Notes under the pieces: model-generated
What the model was told of the DNA's origin: nothing
What the model saw: the letters and a program-made list of their open reading frames with translations, nothing else
The model's database searches: none
Shown here: in pieces, positions 34,834-47,002 of the stretch
How the letters are laid out: each line of letters begins with the position of its first letter
Numbering within the stretch: position 1 is the first letter of the stretch
Program-made: the position numbers and the translations under genes
DNA from: Haematobia irritans
Lineage: Eukaryota > Arthropoda > Insecta > Diptera > Muscidae
DNA: 64,000 nt
NCBI RefSeq assembly: GCF_050003625.1
Contig: NC_134399.1
Coordinates: 105,936,615-106,000,614, forward strand
Direction: 5' to 3'

Positions 34834-36106
34834 AAGGGTGATACGGTCAAAATTTGGTCAATATAAACTTGACGTATTTCTTTCAATTTTGCATTTAAAA
34901 AACCTTAACACTCATTTTGAAGGTGTGTGTGTGTAGAATTTTGATTTCGGAATTCACTCTTCAGTTGTCAAAATGCCGTCCAAGCAAGAAGAGCAGCGTA
35001 TCAAAATTTTGCTCGCGCATCGCGAAAATCCGAGCTACTCGCACGCAGAGCTGGCAAAATCGCTAAAAGTTGCCAAATCAACCGTTACAAATGTAATTAA
35101 AGTGTTTGGGGAACGTTTGTCGACAGCCAGGAAGTCTGGATCGGGGGGAAATCGAAAACCGGAAGCCGCTGAGACGACAAAGAGATTTGCCGGTAGTTTC
35201 AAGCGAAACCCTAACCTCTCTCTCCGAGATGCCGCAAATAAGCTGGGTGTATCGTCTACAACCGTGCATCGAGCCGGACTATCGACTTACAAGAAGGTAG
35301 TGACTCCAAATCGCGATGAAAAACAAAATACGACGGCCAAAGCGCGATCCCGGAGGCTGTACACGACGATGCTGACGAAGTTTGACTGCGTGGTAATGGA
35401 CTACGAAACCTACGTCAAAGCCTACTACAAGCAGCTTCCGGGACAGGAGTTTTATACGGCAAAAGGAAGGGGAAAGGTAGCAGATATTTTCAAGCACATA
35501 AAACTGTCAAAGTTCGCAAAGAAATATCTGGTTTGGCAAGCTATCTGTACCTGTGGCTTGAAAAGCAGCATTTTCATAGCTTCCGGGACTGTCAACCAAG
35601 AAATTTACGTGAAAGAGTGTTTGAATAAACGTCTGCTGCCTTTCCTGAAGAAACACGGTTGTTCCGTACTGTTTTGGTCGGATTTGGCATCTTGCCATTA
35701 CGGTAAAAAGGCCATGGAGTGGTACGCCGCCAACAACGTGCAGGTGGTTCCCAAGGACAAGAACCCTCCCAACACGTCAGAGCTCCGCCCAATTGAGAAA
35801 TACTGGGCTATTGTCAAGCGGAACCTAAAGAAGACCTAAAAAACTGCTAGGACGAGCAGCAGTTCAAGGCAAACTGGCTTTCTGCGGCGAAGAAGGTGGA
35901 CAAGGTGGCTGTACAAAATCTGATGGCAGGTGTCAAGCGTGAGGCCCGGCAATTCGGATTTGGAAAAGCGAAAGCCTAAGTGAATATTTTTCCTAAATTT
36001 TATACTAATTGAACTTGAAAAATAAATTTAATTTGATTTTTTAAACAAACGATTTCACCGATTTACACGCGTTTTCCCTTGACCAAATTTTGACCGTATC
36101 ACCCTT
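34834..36106 (+). mobile_element. Tc1/mariner element of ITmD37E type (1273 bp)
   Basis: Perfect 28-bp terminal inverted repeats start AAGGGTGATACGGTCAAAAT and end with the complement. TA lies on both sides (34832-34833, 36107-36108), the duplication of this superfamily. One transposase gene, disabled, lies inside. Perfect repeats suggest a fairly recent insertion despite the broken gene. Confidence 0.93.
34973..35979 (+). pseudogene. Inactive DD37E transposase
   Basis: Two N-terminal helix-turn-helix motifs are visible (HAELAKSLKVAKSTVTNVIK around 24-43 and LRDAANKLGVSSTTVHRA around 83-100). The catalytic residues D237 (SDLASCH) and E275 (ELRPIEKYW) have 37 residues between them, the DD37E spacing. 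At the first catalytic position the expected Asp-Glu pair reads MDYET: residue 144 is Tyr (TAC), a likely GAC to TAC change. A stop at 35837-35839 ends the frame, while the usual C-terminus (QQFKANWLSAAKKVDKVAVQ...) continues in another frame to TAA at 35977-35979. It is therefore dead at least twice. Confidence 0.9.
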
Positions 36107-36439
36107 TACTAGTACAAAGGAAATCTTGATTACCTTCGGAAGGCCATGTATAGGGAAAGTACTTCTCTGCAGTATTACCAAGAGGGAGATATGAGCAAAC
36201 ATTGTACACAATACAAGAAAAAAACAACAAATACATTGACTACGTGGTAGTACCCATGAAAATATGATGTGTGGTAACCGAAACCAACCGGTGATTGTAA
36301 GTCATTATTCTCAAGCATGGTGTATTGCTGAGGGTATGCAAAAACGCTCTTAGTAACTAGTTTTTCACCTCAACTACTTACCCAGTATTTTCTGGGATAA
36401 TACCCTGCTTGCAAACTATATCCAACGAGGAATTGCAAC

Positions 36440-36960
36440 ATAGAAATTTTATAACGGGAACAACCGACATGTTGTCCTGGCATAAATAGAGCAATGAAGA
36501 TAACGTCAACCAGAGCCTTGGAGACGATACTGGACTTAAGACCTTACCGAAGTTCTGATAAAAAGCGTAGCCGCCATGATTGCAATGAGATTGAGGATGT
36601 TGGGAGAATGAACGAAACATGAAGCAAGTCGAACTATCAAAGGCTAATAGGGGAGACGGTGAGTGAAATAGCGGATGCCACCACGACCTATGATCGTATA
36701 CCTGAGATGGCCACAGCTGCCGAGTGCGACATTCTGACGCCAGTAAGATGGCCCTTGGAGAATGGGACCCCAGGACAAATACCAGAGTGATATAACTACT
36801 ACACCGATAGATAGAAGATGGGTAAGAGGTGAAGCGACTGGGCATATATATGAAGGATTCCCATTGCCGGACCACAGTACAATCCTGCAGGCAAAATTGC
36901 GTGCCATTACGGAATGAGTTAAAGTAGTCGGCAGGCAATAGCAGACATTGAGGGTTTGAT
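36440..36960 (+). pseudogene. LINE fossil: end of reverse transcriptase and start of RNase H
   Basis: With frameshifts and stops one reads INRAMKITSTRALETILDLR (the thumb region after the RT domain) near 36480. Near 36791 comes YYTDR*KMG, which corresponds to the first RNase H motif YTDGSKMG, followed in another frame by LPDHSTILQAKLRAITE. This order is typical of non-LTR retrotransposons of the Jockey/I/LOA group with an RNase H domain; the clade is not certain. 36109-36440 left of it probably belongs to the same fossil but shows no motif. An M5 insertion truncates it on the right. Confidence 0.7.
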
Positions 36961-36971
36961 TGCGAACCGTG

Positions 36972-37857
36972 CACGGATGAAAAAGACTGTTTTTCATATG
37001 TTTGGCTATAAACATTATATGTTTGGAACACAAATTTTTAAACACAATATTTTTGAGTGCAAGCATATAATGTTCATAAACTAGCATAACATGTTTGGGA
37101 CATATATGTTAATATGTTAGAACATATTATGTTTGGGACATAAAATGTTTGTAAATATAATATGCTTGGATGCAAACATATATTAATTTAGAAATAGCCT
37201 ATAAACATATATGTGTTTAGTAGCTTGGAGCGCTATTTAACAGGGAGCGATATTGAATTAAGTTGGTGGTTGTTGCTTGTTATTACAAAATTAACATTTT
37301 ATTTTCCCTTGGGCAATTGATCAGCTACTTCTTTGATCCTTACAAACTGTGTGGTCCGCTGTTCGAATCCCCGTTCGGCAAAAGGTAAAATTAAATTAAA
37401 AAAAATCATAAAATTGAATAATTTCTTCTACAATGTTTGTATTACAGAAAAAGGTGCTAAGAACTAAAAAATCTCGTGGAAGTGAGAAAGATGTGAGGGA
37501 ATATACAATTAGGCAGAAACAAAATTTTGAGGATTCAGGTCGAAAACCTATGTTGTTAGCACCTATATTACCTGTTTATTTTCATAATTCATTATGATTG
37601 TAAATATATAAATAAATAAATAAAATTTTGAGCACAATATTGTTTGGGAGAATTTTTTTAAGCATATAATATTTTTGGGTGCAAAATGCTTCCAAACATA
37701 TTATATGTTCACATAATAACATATTGTTTTTTGGAAGACAACATTATTGAATTTGGATGCAAAAATACAAAATGTTTGGAACTTAGACTACCCAAACATA
37801 TATTGTGTAGACCAATATGCTTTCAAACATATTATATATTGGAAGAGATCAAATAGC
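36972..37857 (+). mobile_element. MITE M5, right end missing (copy 1)
   Basis: It starts CACGGATGAAAAAGACTG and is nearly identical to the intact copy at 61828-62803 up to GAAGAGATCAAA, where about 100 bp are lost. The interior is a series of AAACATATNATGTTTGG palindromes flanking a tRNA-like core (GGTCCGCTGTTCGAATCCCC near 37350) and the segment shared with M1. Confidence 0.85.
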
Positions 37858-39598
37858 TAATCATATCGCAGAAGTGGTGATTCGATACCTGACCCAGCTG
37901 TGAGACGGGCACTAAAATTAAATTAGGGGCACAGAGTTAGAAGGAAGGATACGAGGGAAAGAAAAAGTTAAAACGCACAACAAGCCGAATACTGGTTATG
38001 GTGAATATCAGCCGACACAAAACTGAGCAACCTCAATCATATCCAATATCCTATGTCAGCAAAATTGACATAGAAAGAGAGAGAGACCAAACTTTAAGAA
38101 AATTCCAATGACAATTTGTCCCAGCACTGGTATACTCAAGTGCATAAATATCGAATGATATATGGGAAAAATTTCATACAATTATGGTAATTTCTGCCGA
38201 AAAGCGTTTTCCCAGTATAATAATTCTCAGCAAAAAATTTAGCACTATTTCAAAGAGGGTCAGAGTAATAAGTTCTTACAAAACGAACGATTCAGTGCAG
38301 ATTTTATTGTGTGAAGTCCCGATTTAGTACAGCTTCTAGACGCAGCAGAAATAATTGCTACTTTCCAGCGAACATTCAAATTTTTAAATTTAAATTACTT
38401 GAATGTGGTAACAGGTGTCGATGGCAAAGAAATATGTCCTAAGGTTTCATATCTTTATTCCATAGATTTTTAGCCCCAGTACTCCTATGAGCTCGAGAAA
38501 ATAGTTTCGGTGCGACTTTAATCCCCTAAAGAAGATAATGCGGGACTTCCAAAATTGGATAAAAATTGGGTTGTCTAGATATCTCAGAATCCAAAACCGG
38601 AGATCGGTCTGTATGTGCGACATTACCAAACCTTTGCGTTAACTCAGTCAGCCGCATCCCTCAAAGAATATTTCGAAGGATAAAGTACCCAGCAAAAAGC
38701 GTCGCCAACAAGTAGTGAAAATGTTCTTTTTGTATCCGGAAGTGGTGTTAAATTGAGACAGAAGCGATGAATTTAACATGGGCTTGTCATAGGACGCATG
38801 TCCACCATTTCAACAGCCGTTCCACTGAATTTGCATCACTTCTGAGTGACGCTTGTCTGAAACAAGGGGAGGTCTCCTCCATGTCATGTTATCAAAACAA
38901 TCTGGTACCATGTATTAATTTATAACCTCCTCCATATCCTCTGTAAACTTCAAGTAAATCGGAGAAATTTACTTCATTCACTGTCCTTTAAAAATATTTG
39001 GTAAATACACCACGTGTCTATCTGATTTCCTTGTGGGTGCTGTAACCATATGCACTAACTTAATATAGCTCTTGCTCTCTTTCTTTCTCTCTCTCTCTCT
39101 CTCTCTCTTAATCATTTTAATGATTGACAATTGAGATTTGAAAGTCATTAAATATCAAAAAGTTGTAGTCGTGTGATGAACCGTTCGAAACGATTTCTTA
39201 TCAAGATCATTAAAATGCATTAAAAGCGCATATAAGGAAAAGCTGGTGCCCGTCAAAGAAGACTATATGACACTCTAAAGCAATCCTACTGAATATGTTT
39301 AATACAGTTCTTCGGCAGTATTTTCTTGTGCCAATCAAATTATAAATAAAGATTTTTGTTACAAAAAGTATACACCAAAAGTAAAGACATTTCTAAACGT
39401 ATAATAACACTTTATTTTTTATTCAGTTATGTACACTGTTATCAGCCCAAAATATAGTGAGAAAAAATTGAAAATTGAGAGATATAATTTATTTGGCGTT
39501 CATTATAAAACTACCATTTTTGGGTATAAAAATTATAAAATTTGCAAGAACTATCAAAATTGTTAATCTACTCAAATTTACATTTTTATTTTATTTGA
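37858..39598. other. Unassigned stretch with small repeat fragments
   Basis: 37858-38100 may continue the LINE fossil but has no motif. 38693-38890 begins CCCAGCAAAAAGCGTCGCC and is an inverted M7-type fragment. 38900-39060 holds eroded B tail words (TATGCACTAACTTAATATAG). 39075-39108 is a CT microsatellite. The rest is unrecognised AT-rich sequence. Confidence 0.5.
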
Positions 39599-42500
39599 AA
39601 CAAATCTAGTATATAGCCTTAAGTTCGGCCGGGACGAATAATCATAGCGATTCGCATTATTGTTTTTAAAATCCTCACCATTAAGATTTATACGCTTTTG
39701 CATCACGGTTGCCACAGTTGGTAGATTGGTAGAATTTTTGGTGTTTTGTTAGATTTTGCAAAATATTCCTTTTCATTTTTATTTAATTTCCTATAAAATA
39801 AAATTTTGACAAAATTTCCCATAGAAATAAAATGTTGACAAAATTTTCTATAGAAATAAAATTTTGACAAAATTTTCTGTGGAAATAAAATTTTGATAAC
39901 ATATTCTATAGAAATAAAATTTTGGCAAAATATTGTACAGAAATAAAGTTTTGACCAAATTTTCTATAGAAATAAAATTTTGAGAAAATTTTCTATAGAA
40001 ATTAAATTTTAGCAAAATTTTCTATAGAAATAAAATTTTGAAAAAATTTTCTATGGAAACAAAATTTGAACAAAGTTTCCTTTAGAAATAAAATTTTGAT
40101 AAAATTTTCTATAGAAATAAAATTTTGACAAAATTTTCTAGAGAAATAAAATTTTGACAAAATCTTCTACAGAAATAAAATTTTGACAAAATTTTCTTCA
40201 GAAATAAAATTTTGCAAAATTTCTATAGAAATAAAATTTTCACAAAATTTTCTATAGAAATAACATTTTGACAGAATTTTCTATAGAAATAAAATTTTGC
40301 CAAATATTCTATAGAAATAAGATGTTGACAAAATATTCTGTAGAAATAAAATGTTGACAACATATTCTATAGAAATATAATTTTGACAAACTTTTGTATA
40401 AAAAATAAAGTTTTGACAAAATTTTCTGTAGAAATAAAATTTTTACAAAATTTTCTATAGAAACCAAATTTTGACAAAGTTTCCTTTAGAAATAAAATTT
40501 TGATAAAATTTTCTATAGAACTAAAATTTTGACAAAATTTTCTAAAGAACTAAAATTTTGACAAAATTTTCTATAGAAATAACATTTTGAAAAAATTTTC
40601 TATAGAAATAAAATTTTCACATTTTCTATAGAAATAACATTTTGACAAATTTTATGTAGAAATAAAATTTTGACAAAATTTTCTTCAGAAATAAAATTTT
40701 GCCAAATTTTCTATAGAAATAAAATGTTGACAACATTTTCTATAGAAATAAAATTTTGACAAAATTTTCTATAGAAATAAAATTTGACAAAATTTTCTAT
40801 AGAAATAAAACAAAACTTTCTGTAGAAATAAAATGTTGACAAAATTTTCTATAGAAATAAAATTTTGACAAAATTTTCTATAGAAATAAAATTTGACAAA
40901 ATTTTTTACAGAAATAAAATTTAGACACAATTTTCTATGGAAACAAAATTTTGACAAAGTTTCCTATAGAAATAAAATTTTACAAAATTTTCTATAGAAA
41001 TAAAACAAAACTTTCTGTAGAAATAAAATGTTGAAAAAATTTTCTATAGAAATAAAATGTTGACAAAATTTTCTATGGAAATAAAATTTGACAAAATTTT
41101 TTACAGAAATAAAATTTAGACACAATTTTCTATGGAAACAAAATTTTGACAATGTTTCCTTTTGAAATAAAATTTTGATAAAATTTTCTATAGAAATAGA
41201 ATTTTGACAAAATTTTCTAAAGAAATAAAATTTTGAAAAAATTTTCTTTAGAAATAAAATTTTTACAAAATTTTCTATAGAAATAAAATTTTGACAAAAT
41301 TTTCTATAGAAATAAAATTTTCACAAAATTTTTTTTAGAAATAACATTTTGAAAGTATTTTCTATAGAAATAAAATTTTGCCAAATATTCTATAGAAATA
41401 AAATGTTGACAAAATATTCTGTAGAAATAAAATGTTGACAACATATTCTATAGAAATAAAATTTTGACAAAATTTTGTACAAAAAATAAAGATTTGACAA
41501 AATTTTCTATAGAAATAAAATTTTGACAAAATTTTCTATAGAAATTAAATTTTCACATTTTCTATAGAAATGACATTTTGACAAATTTTCTGTAGAAATA
41601 AAATTTTGACAAAATTTTCTATAGAAACCAAATTTTGACAAAGTTTCCTTTAGAAATAAAATTTTGATAAAATTTTCTATAGAACTAAAATTTTGACAAA
41701 ATTTTCTAAAGAAATAAAATTTTGACAAAATTTTCTATAGAAACAACATTTTGAAAAAAATTTCTATAGAAATAAAATTTTCACATTTTCTATAGAAATA
41801 GCATTTTGACAAATTTTATGTAGAAATAAAATTTTGACAAAATTTTCTTCAGAAATAAAATTTTGCCAAATTTTCTATGGAAATAAAAAATTTTCTATAC
41901 AAATATTATTTCTATAGAAAATTGACAAAATTTTCTATAGAAATAATATTTTTACAAATTTTTCTATAGAAATAAAATTTTCACAAAATTTTCTTCAGAA
42001 ATAAAATTTTGCCAAATTTTCTATAGAAATAAAATGTTGACAACATTTTCTATAGAAATAAAATTTTGACAAAATTTTCTATAGAAATAAAATTTTGAAA
42101 AAATTTTCTATAGAAATAAAATTTTGACAAAATTTTCTATAGAGATTAAATTTTGACAAAATTTTCTATAGAAATAAAACAAAACTTTCTGTAGATATAA
42201 AATGTTGACAAAATTTTGTATAGAAAAAAAATTGACAAAATTTTCTATAGAAATAAAATTTTGACAAAATTTTCTATAGAAATAAAATTTGACAAAATTT
42301 TTTACAGAAATAAAATTTAGACAAAATTTTCTATGGAAACAAAATTTTGACAAAGTTTCCTTTAGATACAAAATTTTGATAAAATTTTCTATAGAAATAG
42401 AATTTTGACAAAATTTTCTATAGTAATAAAAATTTGATAAAATTTTCTAAAGAAATAAAATTTTGATAAAGTTTTCTATAGAAATAAAATTTTGACAAAA

Positions 42501-43608
42501 TTCAGAAATAAAATTTTGCAAAATTTTCTATACAAATAAAATTTCAACAAAATTTTCTATAGAAATAAAATGTTGACAAAATTTTGTATAGAAATAAAGT
42601 TTTGACAACATTTTCTATAGAAATGAAATTTTGACAAAATTTTCTATAGAAATAAAATTTTGAAAAAATTTTCTATGGAAACAAAATTTGAACAAAGTTT
42701 CCTCTAGAAATAAAATTTTCTATAGAAATAGAATTTTGACAAAATTTTCTATACAAATAAAATTTTTAAAAAATTTTCTTTAGAAATAAAATTTTTACAA
42801 AATTTTCTATAGAAATAAAATTTTGACAAAATTTTCTATAGAAATAAAATTTTGACAAAATTTTCTATAGAAATAAAATGTTGACAAAATTTTCTATAGA
42901 AATAAAATTTTGACAAAACTTTCTATAGAAATAAAAATTTGCCAAATTTTCTATAGAAATAAAATTTTGACAACATTTTCTAAAGAAATAAAATTTTGAC
43001 AAAATTTGCTATAGAAATAACAAAATTTTCTATAGAAATAAAATTTTCACAAAATTTTCGTCAGAAATAAAATTTTGCTAAATTTTCTATAGAAATAAAA
43101 TGTTGACAAAATTTTCTATAGAAATAAAATGTTGACAAAATTTTGTATAGAAATAAAGTTTTGACAACATTTTCTATAGAAATAAAGTTTTGACAACATT
43201 TTCTATAGAAATAGAATTTTGACAAAATTTTCTATAGAAATTAAATTTAGCAAAATTTTCTAAAGTTTTGAAAAAATTTTCTATAGAATCAAAATTTTGA
43301 CAAAATTTTCTATAGAAATAAAATTTTGACAAAATTTTCTTTAGAAATAAAATTTTGTTAAAAATTTCTACAGAAATAAAATATTGACAAAATTTTCTAT
43401 AGAAATAAAATTTTGACAAAATTTTCTATAGAAATGAAATTTTGACAAATATCTATTTAATCTGTTTTTTAACTTAAAATCGAGAAGATAATGTTAAAAG
43501 ATGCTATGTTTACCACAACCCAAGATTATGGATGAAATTATCAAGTAGAGATTTGTACTCAATCTATGGTGAAGGGTATGTAAATTTCGGCATAACCGAA
43601 CCTTCGGA
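39599..43608. repeat. 3.7-kb 29-bp minisatellite bracketed by two inverted A-type heads
   Basis: About 125 units of the TTTTCTATAGAAATAAAATT/TTGACAAAA 29-mer occupy 39790-43450. On the left is a degraded head (GTATATAGCCTTAAGTTCGG, CCGGGACGAA). On the right, 43560-43608, is its inverted counterpart (CTATGGTGAAGGGTATGTAA, ATTTCGGCATAACCGAA). 39650-39790 resembles the approach to the minisatellite in D2 (TTGCCACAGTTGGTAGATTG). Units differ by point changes and 1-2 bp indels; no coding potential. Confidence 0.85.
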
Positions 43609-43908
43609 CATATATATTTGCTTTTTTCTATGTCTTCAAACAAAAATTCCAGGAATATTTGTTTTATTCCAAAAAACACAAATCGGATTAAACTGGATGG
43701 CCTCAACAAAAACTCTTAGTTCACACATAGCCGCATGTCTTTTGTTTAGTACTCAAAACCATTTGAAATTAATGATTTATATATGTACTTATGCCTCTGG
43801 TTACTGTATTGGATATTCATTGCCCATTGTAGGGTGTGACTTGAATAGCAAGAGATAGCGATAAGGCCCCAAGCAAGACATTCGTATCAATTTAATGACG
43901 AAGTCTCC
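43609..43908. other. Upstream region of the second peptidase
   Basis: No repeat recognised. A 108-codon open frame spans 43532-43858 but starts within the repeat head and has no family resemblance, so I do not call it. The promoter, if here, has no obvious TATA box at a sensible distance. Confidence 0.45.
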
Positions 43909-45969
43909 ATGAGAATAATAACAAAACAGTTTTTATTTAACATTGGAATAATGAACACCATTTTCACAAAACCCCTATCCCAGAGAAATGGGAAAACCAA
44001 AACAAATCAATTCCGGTGGTATGTGGCGGCAATAACATGGTTGATGGTTATCGCCGTAGAGGTCATCGATGCAGCCCCCATGCATAATCACAGATTTACC
44101 ATAAATCGCAGATACTTGGATATGATTGAAGGTTCAATGGATGTTGAGGCAGATCCATGTGAAGATTTCTACCAATATGCCTGTGGCAATTGGGAAGATT
44201 ACCATAAAGCGGTACGTTATGGTCGCAACGATATGCTCTCAATGACAGATTATGAAGTGAATCGGGAAATGGCGAAGCATCTGAATGCGATGAGGTTGTG
44301 GCGTAAACCGAAATTTGTTAAAATGGCCCATACATTTTATAAATCCTGTATTGCAGTTCAAGAATTGGATCATTTTGCCTATTTGGATTGGTTGAGAGAA
44401 CATGAAAAACTTAAATTGCCAAAATTGTGGACGGGTCACAGTAGCCGTTCCCATTTCGATTGGGTCCACACCTTAGGGGTAATGCGACGCTATGGCTTGA
44501 ATGGAATTTTCATAGAGGAGATGATGATCCATAGGAGAGATGATAGTTCCAAGACCATAATGGATTTAGATAAACCAGTCGAGGGAGGAGGTTTCCAAGA
44601 AATAACCTATGAAAATTTGGAAGATCTAATACGCTATTTACACTTGCCGGGAAATACGAAAACCTTTGAAAAACTATGGCAATCGATTAGCGAATTTGAG
44701 GGGCGTTTAAGGGAATTGGATGAAATCGAAGATGATGGTACCCGCCTGATAACCATTAAAGATTTACCTTTGCCATGGTTAAGCAGATATTTGGCCATAG
44801 CTTTGGATCACACTGCCCCAGACCCCGATATGGAATTGTATATACAAAATTTGGATTATATGCAAGCATTGTATGAATTGCTAAAGAAATACGATAATCA
44901 TTTCATTAGCCGATATTTGGAAGTTCGTTTTCTGTGGCATTTACAGCAACATGGCCCCAGAAAATTCTCGGATATTGATTGTGTCGATACCACTCGTACT
45001 CTATTACCTTTGGCCATGCATTGGATCTATAAGGAACAGCATCCTGAAATCGTAGAGTATAGCTCTCATATTCAACAAATGTTTGATAATATTGTGGAAC
45101 ATTTCAATCGAACCCTAAGAGCCAATAATATGCAGTTTAATGAAACTCTACTGGAACATCTATGTGAAAAACTTTCGAATCTTCAATTGAAAGTTGGCAA
45201 CTTACCCACCTATAATGCTGAAGAAATTCTAGAGGATTTCTATGAGAAGCTAGAATTAAGTGAGACCGATTTCTATGGTAATCATTTGAAAATTTTGGAA
45301 TTCAATTTCAAATCTGCCCATGCTGGTCATCCCAATACATTAACGCGAAATGTTTCACAATTCTTCAATTTGGAAATCTATGGTGAGGGTAGTAGTTCCT
45401 CTAATTATTTCCTAACACGGCCCAATATAGTCATGGTCCCTTTTACCTCGTTACGGCCTCCCCTATTCCATCCGGATTATGAGCAAATCTACAAATATAG
45501 TTCATTTGGCACCACGTTGGCCCATGAAATGTTTCATGGTTTCGATCGTCTAGGCTTACAGGTTGACTATCGTGGTAGAATGAATTCCTGGCAATACAAT
45601 ACCATCTTCTCGAATTCGGAATTTGATCGTAATTTTAATTGCCTTCAAGATCTCTATCCCGATGTGGTAAATGAGAAAATTGCCGATGTTAGCGGTTTAC
45701 ATTATGCCTATGGGACATTCTTCAATCAATTCCCCAATGAATTAATGCAAACTTGGCATGTTCGAGGTCAAGCGATGACAGCCAAACAGATTTTCTTTTT
45801 AAATTTTGCCCAACTATTTTGTGATCCTAATATTTCGGATTTGGAACATGGTGAAGTTAGTGATCGTATTAATGATGCTCTCCAGCATTTTAGAGAATTT
45901 TCTCGGGCTTTTCGATGTTCGCGCCAAAGTCGTATGTTACCCATTGAGACTTGTCAAGTGTGGAATTGA
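43909..45969 (+). CDS. Neprilysin-like M13 zinc metallopeptidase, second paralogue (686 aa)
   Basis: Same architecture as the first peptidase, which lies 9.6 kb upstream on the same strand. A hydrophobic segment at 37-50 (WYVAAITWLMVIAV) lies behind a basic N-terminus, so it could be a signal anchor or a cleaved signal (before APMHN). DPCEDFYQYACG starts at 82. Zinc site HEMFH 539-543; third ligand E589 in EKIADVSG; EHGEVSDR; terminal CQVW. The position of NAFY/NAYY reads SNYF (498-501), so both Asn and Ala are lost. The H539-E589 interval equals that of its paralogue, showing that the shortening predates their duplication. No intron. The start could also be Met15 (43951); both keep the hydrophobic segment. 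Active peptide cleavage is plausible, specificity unknown. Confidence 0.93.
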   Translation: MRIITKQFLFNIGIMNTIFTKPLSQRNGKTKTNQFRWYVAAITWLMVIAVEVIDAAPMHNHRFTINRRYLDMIEGSMDVEADPCEDFYQYACGNWEDYHKAVRYGRNDMLSMTDYEVNREMAKHLNAMRLWRKPKFVKMAHTFYKSCIAVQELDHFAYLDWLREHEKLKLPKLWTGHSSRSHFDWVHTLGVMRRYGLNGIFIEEMMIHRRDDSSKTIMDLDKPVEGGGFQEITYENLEDLIRYLHLPGNTKTFEKLWQSISEFEGRLRELDEIEDDGTRLITIKDLPLPWLSRYLAIALDHTAPDPDMELYIQNLDYMQALYELLKKYDNHFISRYLEVRFLWHLQQHGPRKFSDIDCVDTTRTLLPLAMHWIYKEQHPEIVEYSSHIQQMFDNIVEHFNRTLRANNMQFNETLLEHLCEKLSNLQLKVGNLPTYNAEEILEDFYEKLELSETDFYGNHLKILEFNFKSAHAGHPNTLTRNVSQFFNLEIYGEGSSSSNYFLTRPNIVMVPFTSLRPPLFHPDYEQIYKYSSFGTTLAHEMFHGFDRLGLQVDYRGRMNSWQYNTIFSNSEFDRNFNCLQDLYPDVVNEKIADVSGLHYAYGTFFNQFPNELMQTWHVRGQAMTAKQIFFLNFAQLFCDPNISDLEHGEVSDRINDALQHFREFSRAFRCSRQSRMLPIETCQVWN

Positions 45970-46070
45970 AGATAATTCCTTTTGCGAAGATCGACAGTGC
46001 AATCGCCTTGTAATTATTTCAGTATAACATTTATTTATAAAGTATTCTTATTAACTTTAAATAATAATTT

Positions 46071-46076
46071 AATAAA
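46071..46076 (+). terminator. Poly(A) signal AATAAA after the second peptidase
   Basis: About 100 nt past the stop, followed by A-rich sequence. It is the first match downstream. Confidence 0.6.
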
Positions 46077-46099
46077 AATAAAAACAAAATTAATATATA

Positions 46100-46598
46100 T
46101 TTATGTGCATTTGATTTTGAAGCCTAAGGAATAGCCACTATTTAATTCTACTCTGTTTACGAATGTTTCAAAGTTAATTGGATAAAAAATTTGAAAAACC
46201 CCCGAGTTCAAGAGACACGTTTGCTAATTTCAATTTTTAACAAATAGAAGTCAGGGTATAAAAACATTAAAATTGAAATATGACAAATTTTACTTCTAGT
46301 TTCGGCAAATTTAGAAAATCAGGCGTTTTCTAATCAAAATATCGACCTATTCATATGTTACCTTAGGTTCAATTTCAGGCAAATCGGATTAAAATTGCGT
46401 TATATAGAAGCTCAAGAAGTTAAATCCGAAAATCGATCTATATGGGGGCTTTGGACCAATACACACCACCAATAACTGTACCATATAGTTATTGGTGGAC
46501 CCAAAATATCTCTAGATTTCCAATTACAAACAAATCGAATAAAAATTGCAGCTTTTAGAAGCCCAAGAAATAAATTAATAAGTAGATTCGTTTATATG
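46100..46598 (+). other. Eroded family C-like sequence hosting the M4 nest
   Basis: 46390-46598 has C-type words (TATATGGGGGCTTTGGACCA; CCAATTACAAACAAATCGAA; AAAAATTGCAGCTTTTAGAA; GCCCAAGAAAT), much diverged. It continues after the nested insertions as GGGCGCTATATCAAAACCTT at 49261. 46100-46390 has no recognised feature. Confidence 0.5.
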
Positions 46599-46834
46599 CA
46601 CTGAAAAAAAAATATTGACGTGATATTAAAGATTACGCAACCTACACTAATAGAAAAAATTGCGTTTCACAATCGTGAACGGACGTTGTCAAAATGAAAC
46701 GGAAACGTTCACAAAAAATCAAAACGGAATGTTCACGATTTCGTCCACGTGCGTTCACGATTTCATGAACGGCATTCGTTTTTCTTTGGTCATGAAATGT
46801 CTTAAAATAATCGTTAGACGTTGTTATGTCAACT

Positions 46835-46912
46835 CCGCCGTTGGTGCAATGTGCTAAGGCGACTGTTAACGTGTATCGTGCAGGCAACACAGGTTCGAGT
46901 CACGGTAGGGGA
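46835..46912 (+). ncRNA. tRNA-like core in M3
   Basis: TGGTGCAATGTGC (box A like) and GGTTCGAGTCACGG (box B) lie at near-tRNA spacing, then a T run. It lacks a good cloverleaf; a tRNA-derived pol III promoter is the best reading. Confidence 0.55.
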
Positions 46913-47002
46913 AATCTTTTTTTTAATTTTGTTTATAAATTCGTAACCATTACGTTTTCAGATCATGAACGCTGGTTGTTGTTTTGAAAACTTATGGTGT
47001 CA

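Noticed and set aside
36378..37087. Minus-strand open frames of 217 and 147 codons
   Set aside because: They cross the border between the LINE fossil and the M5 insertion and lie antisense to recognisable RT/RNase H remnants.
39790..43450. CRISPR-like regular array
   Set aside because: The repeats abut without unique spacers, the genome is eukaryotic and no cas genes exist.
43532..43858. 108-codon open frame upstream of the second peptidase
   Set aside because: It begins inside a degraded repeat head, has no recognisable domain or start context and ends before the peptidase.
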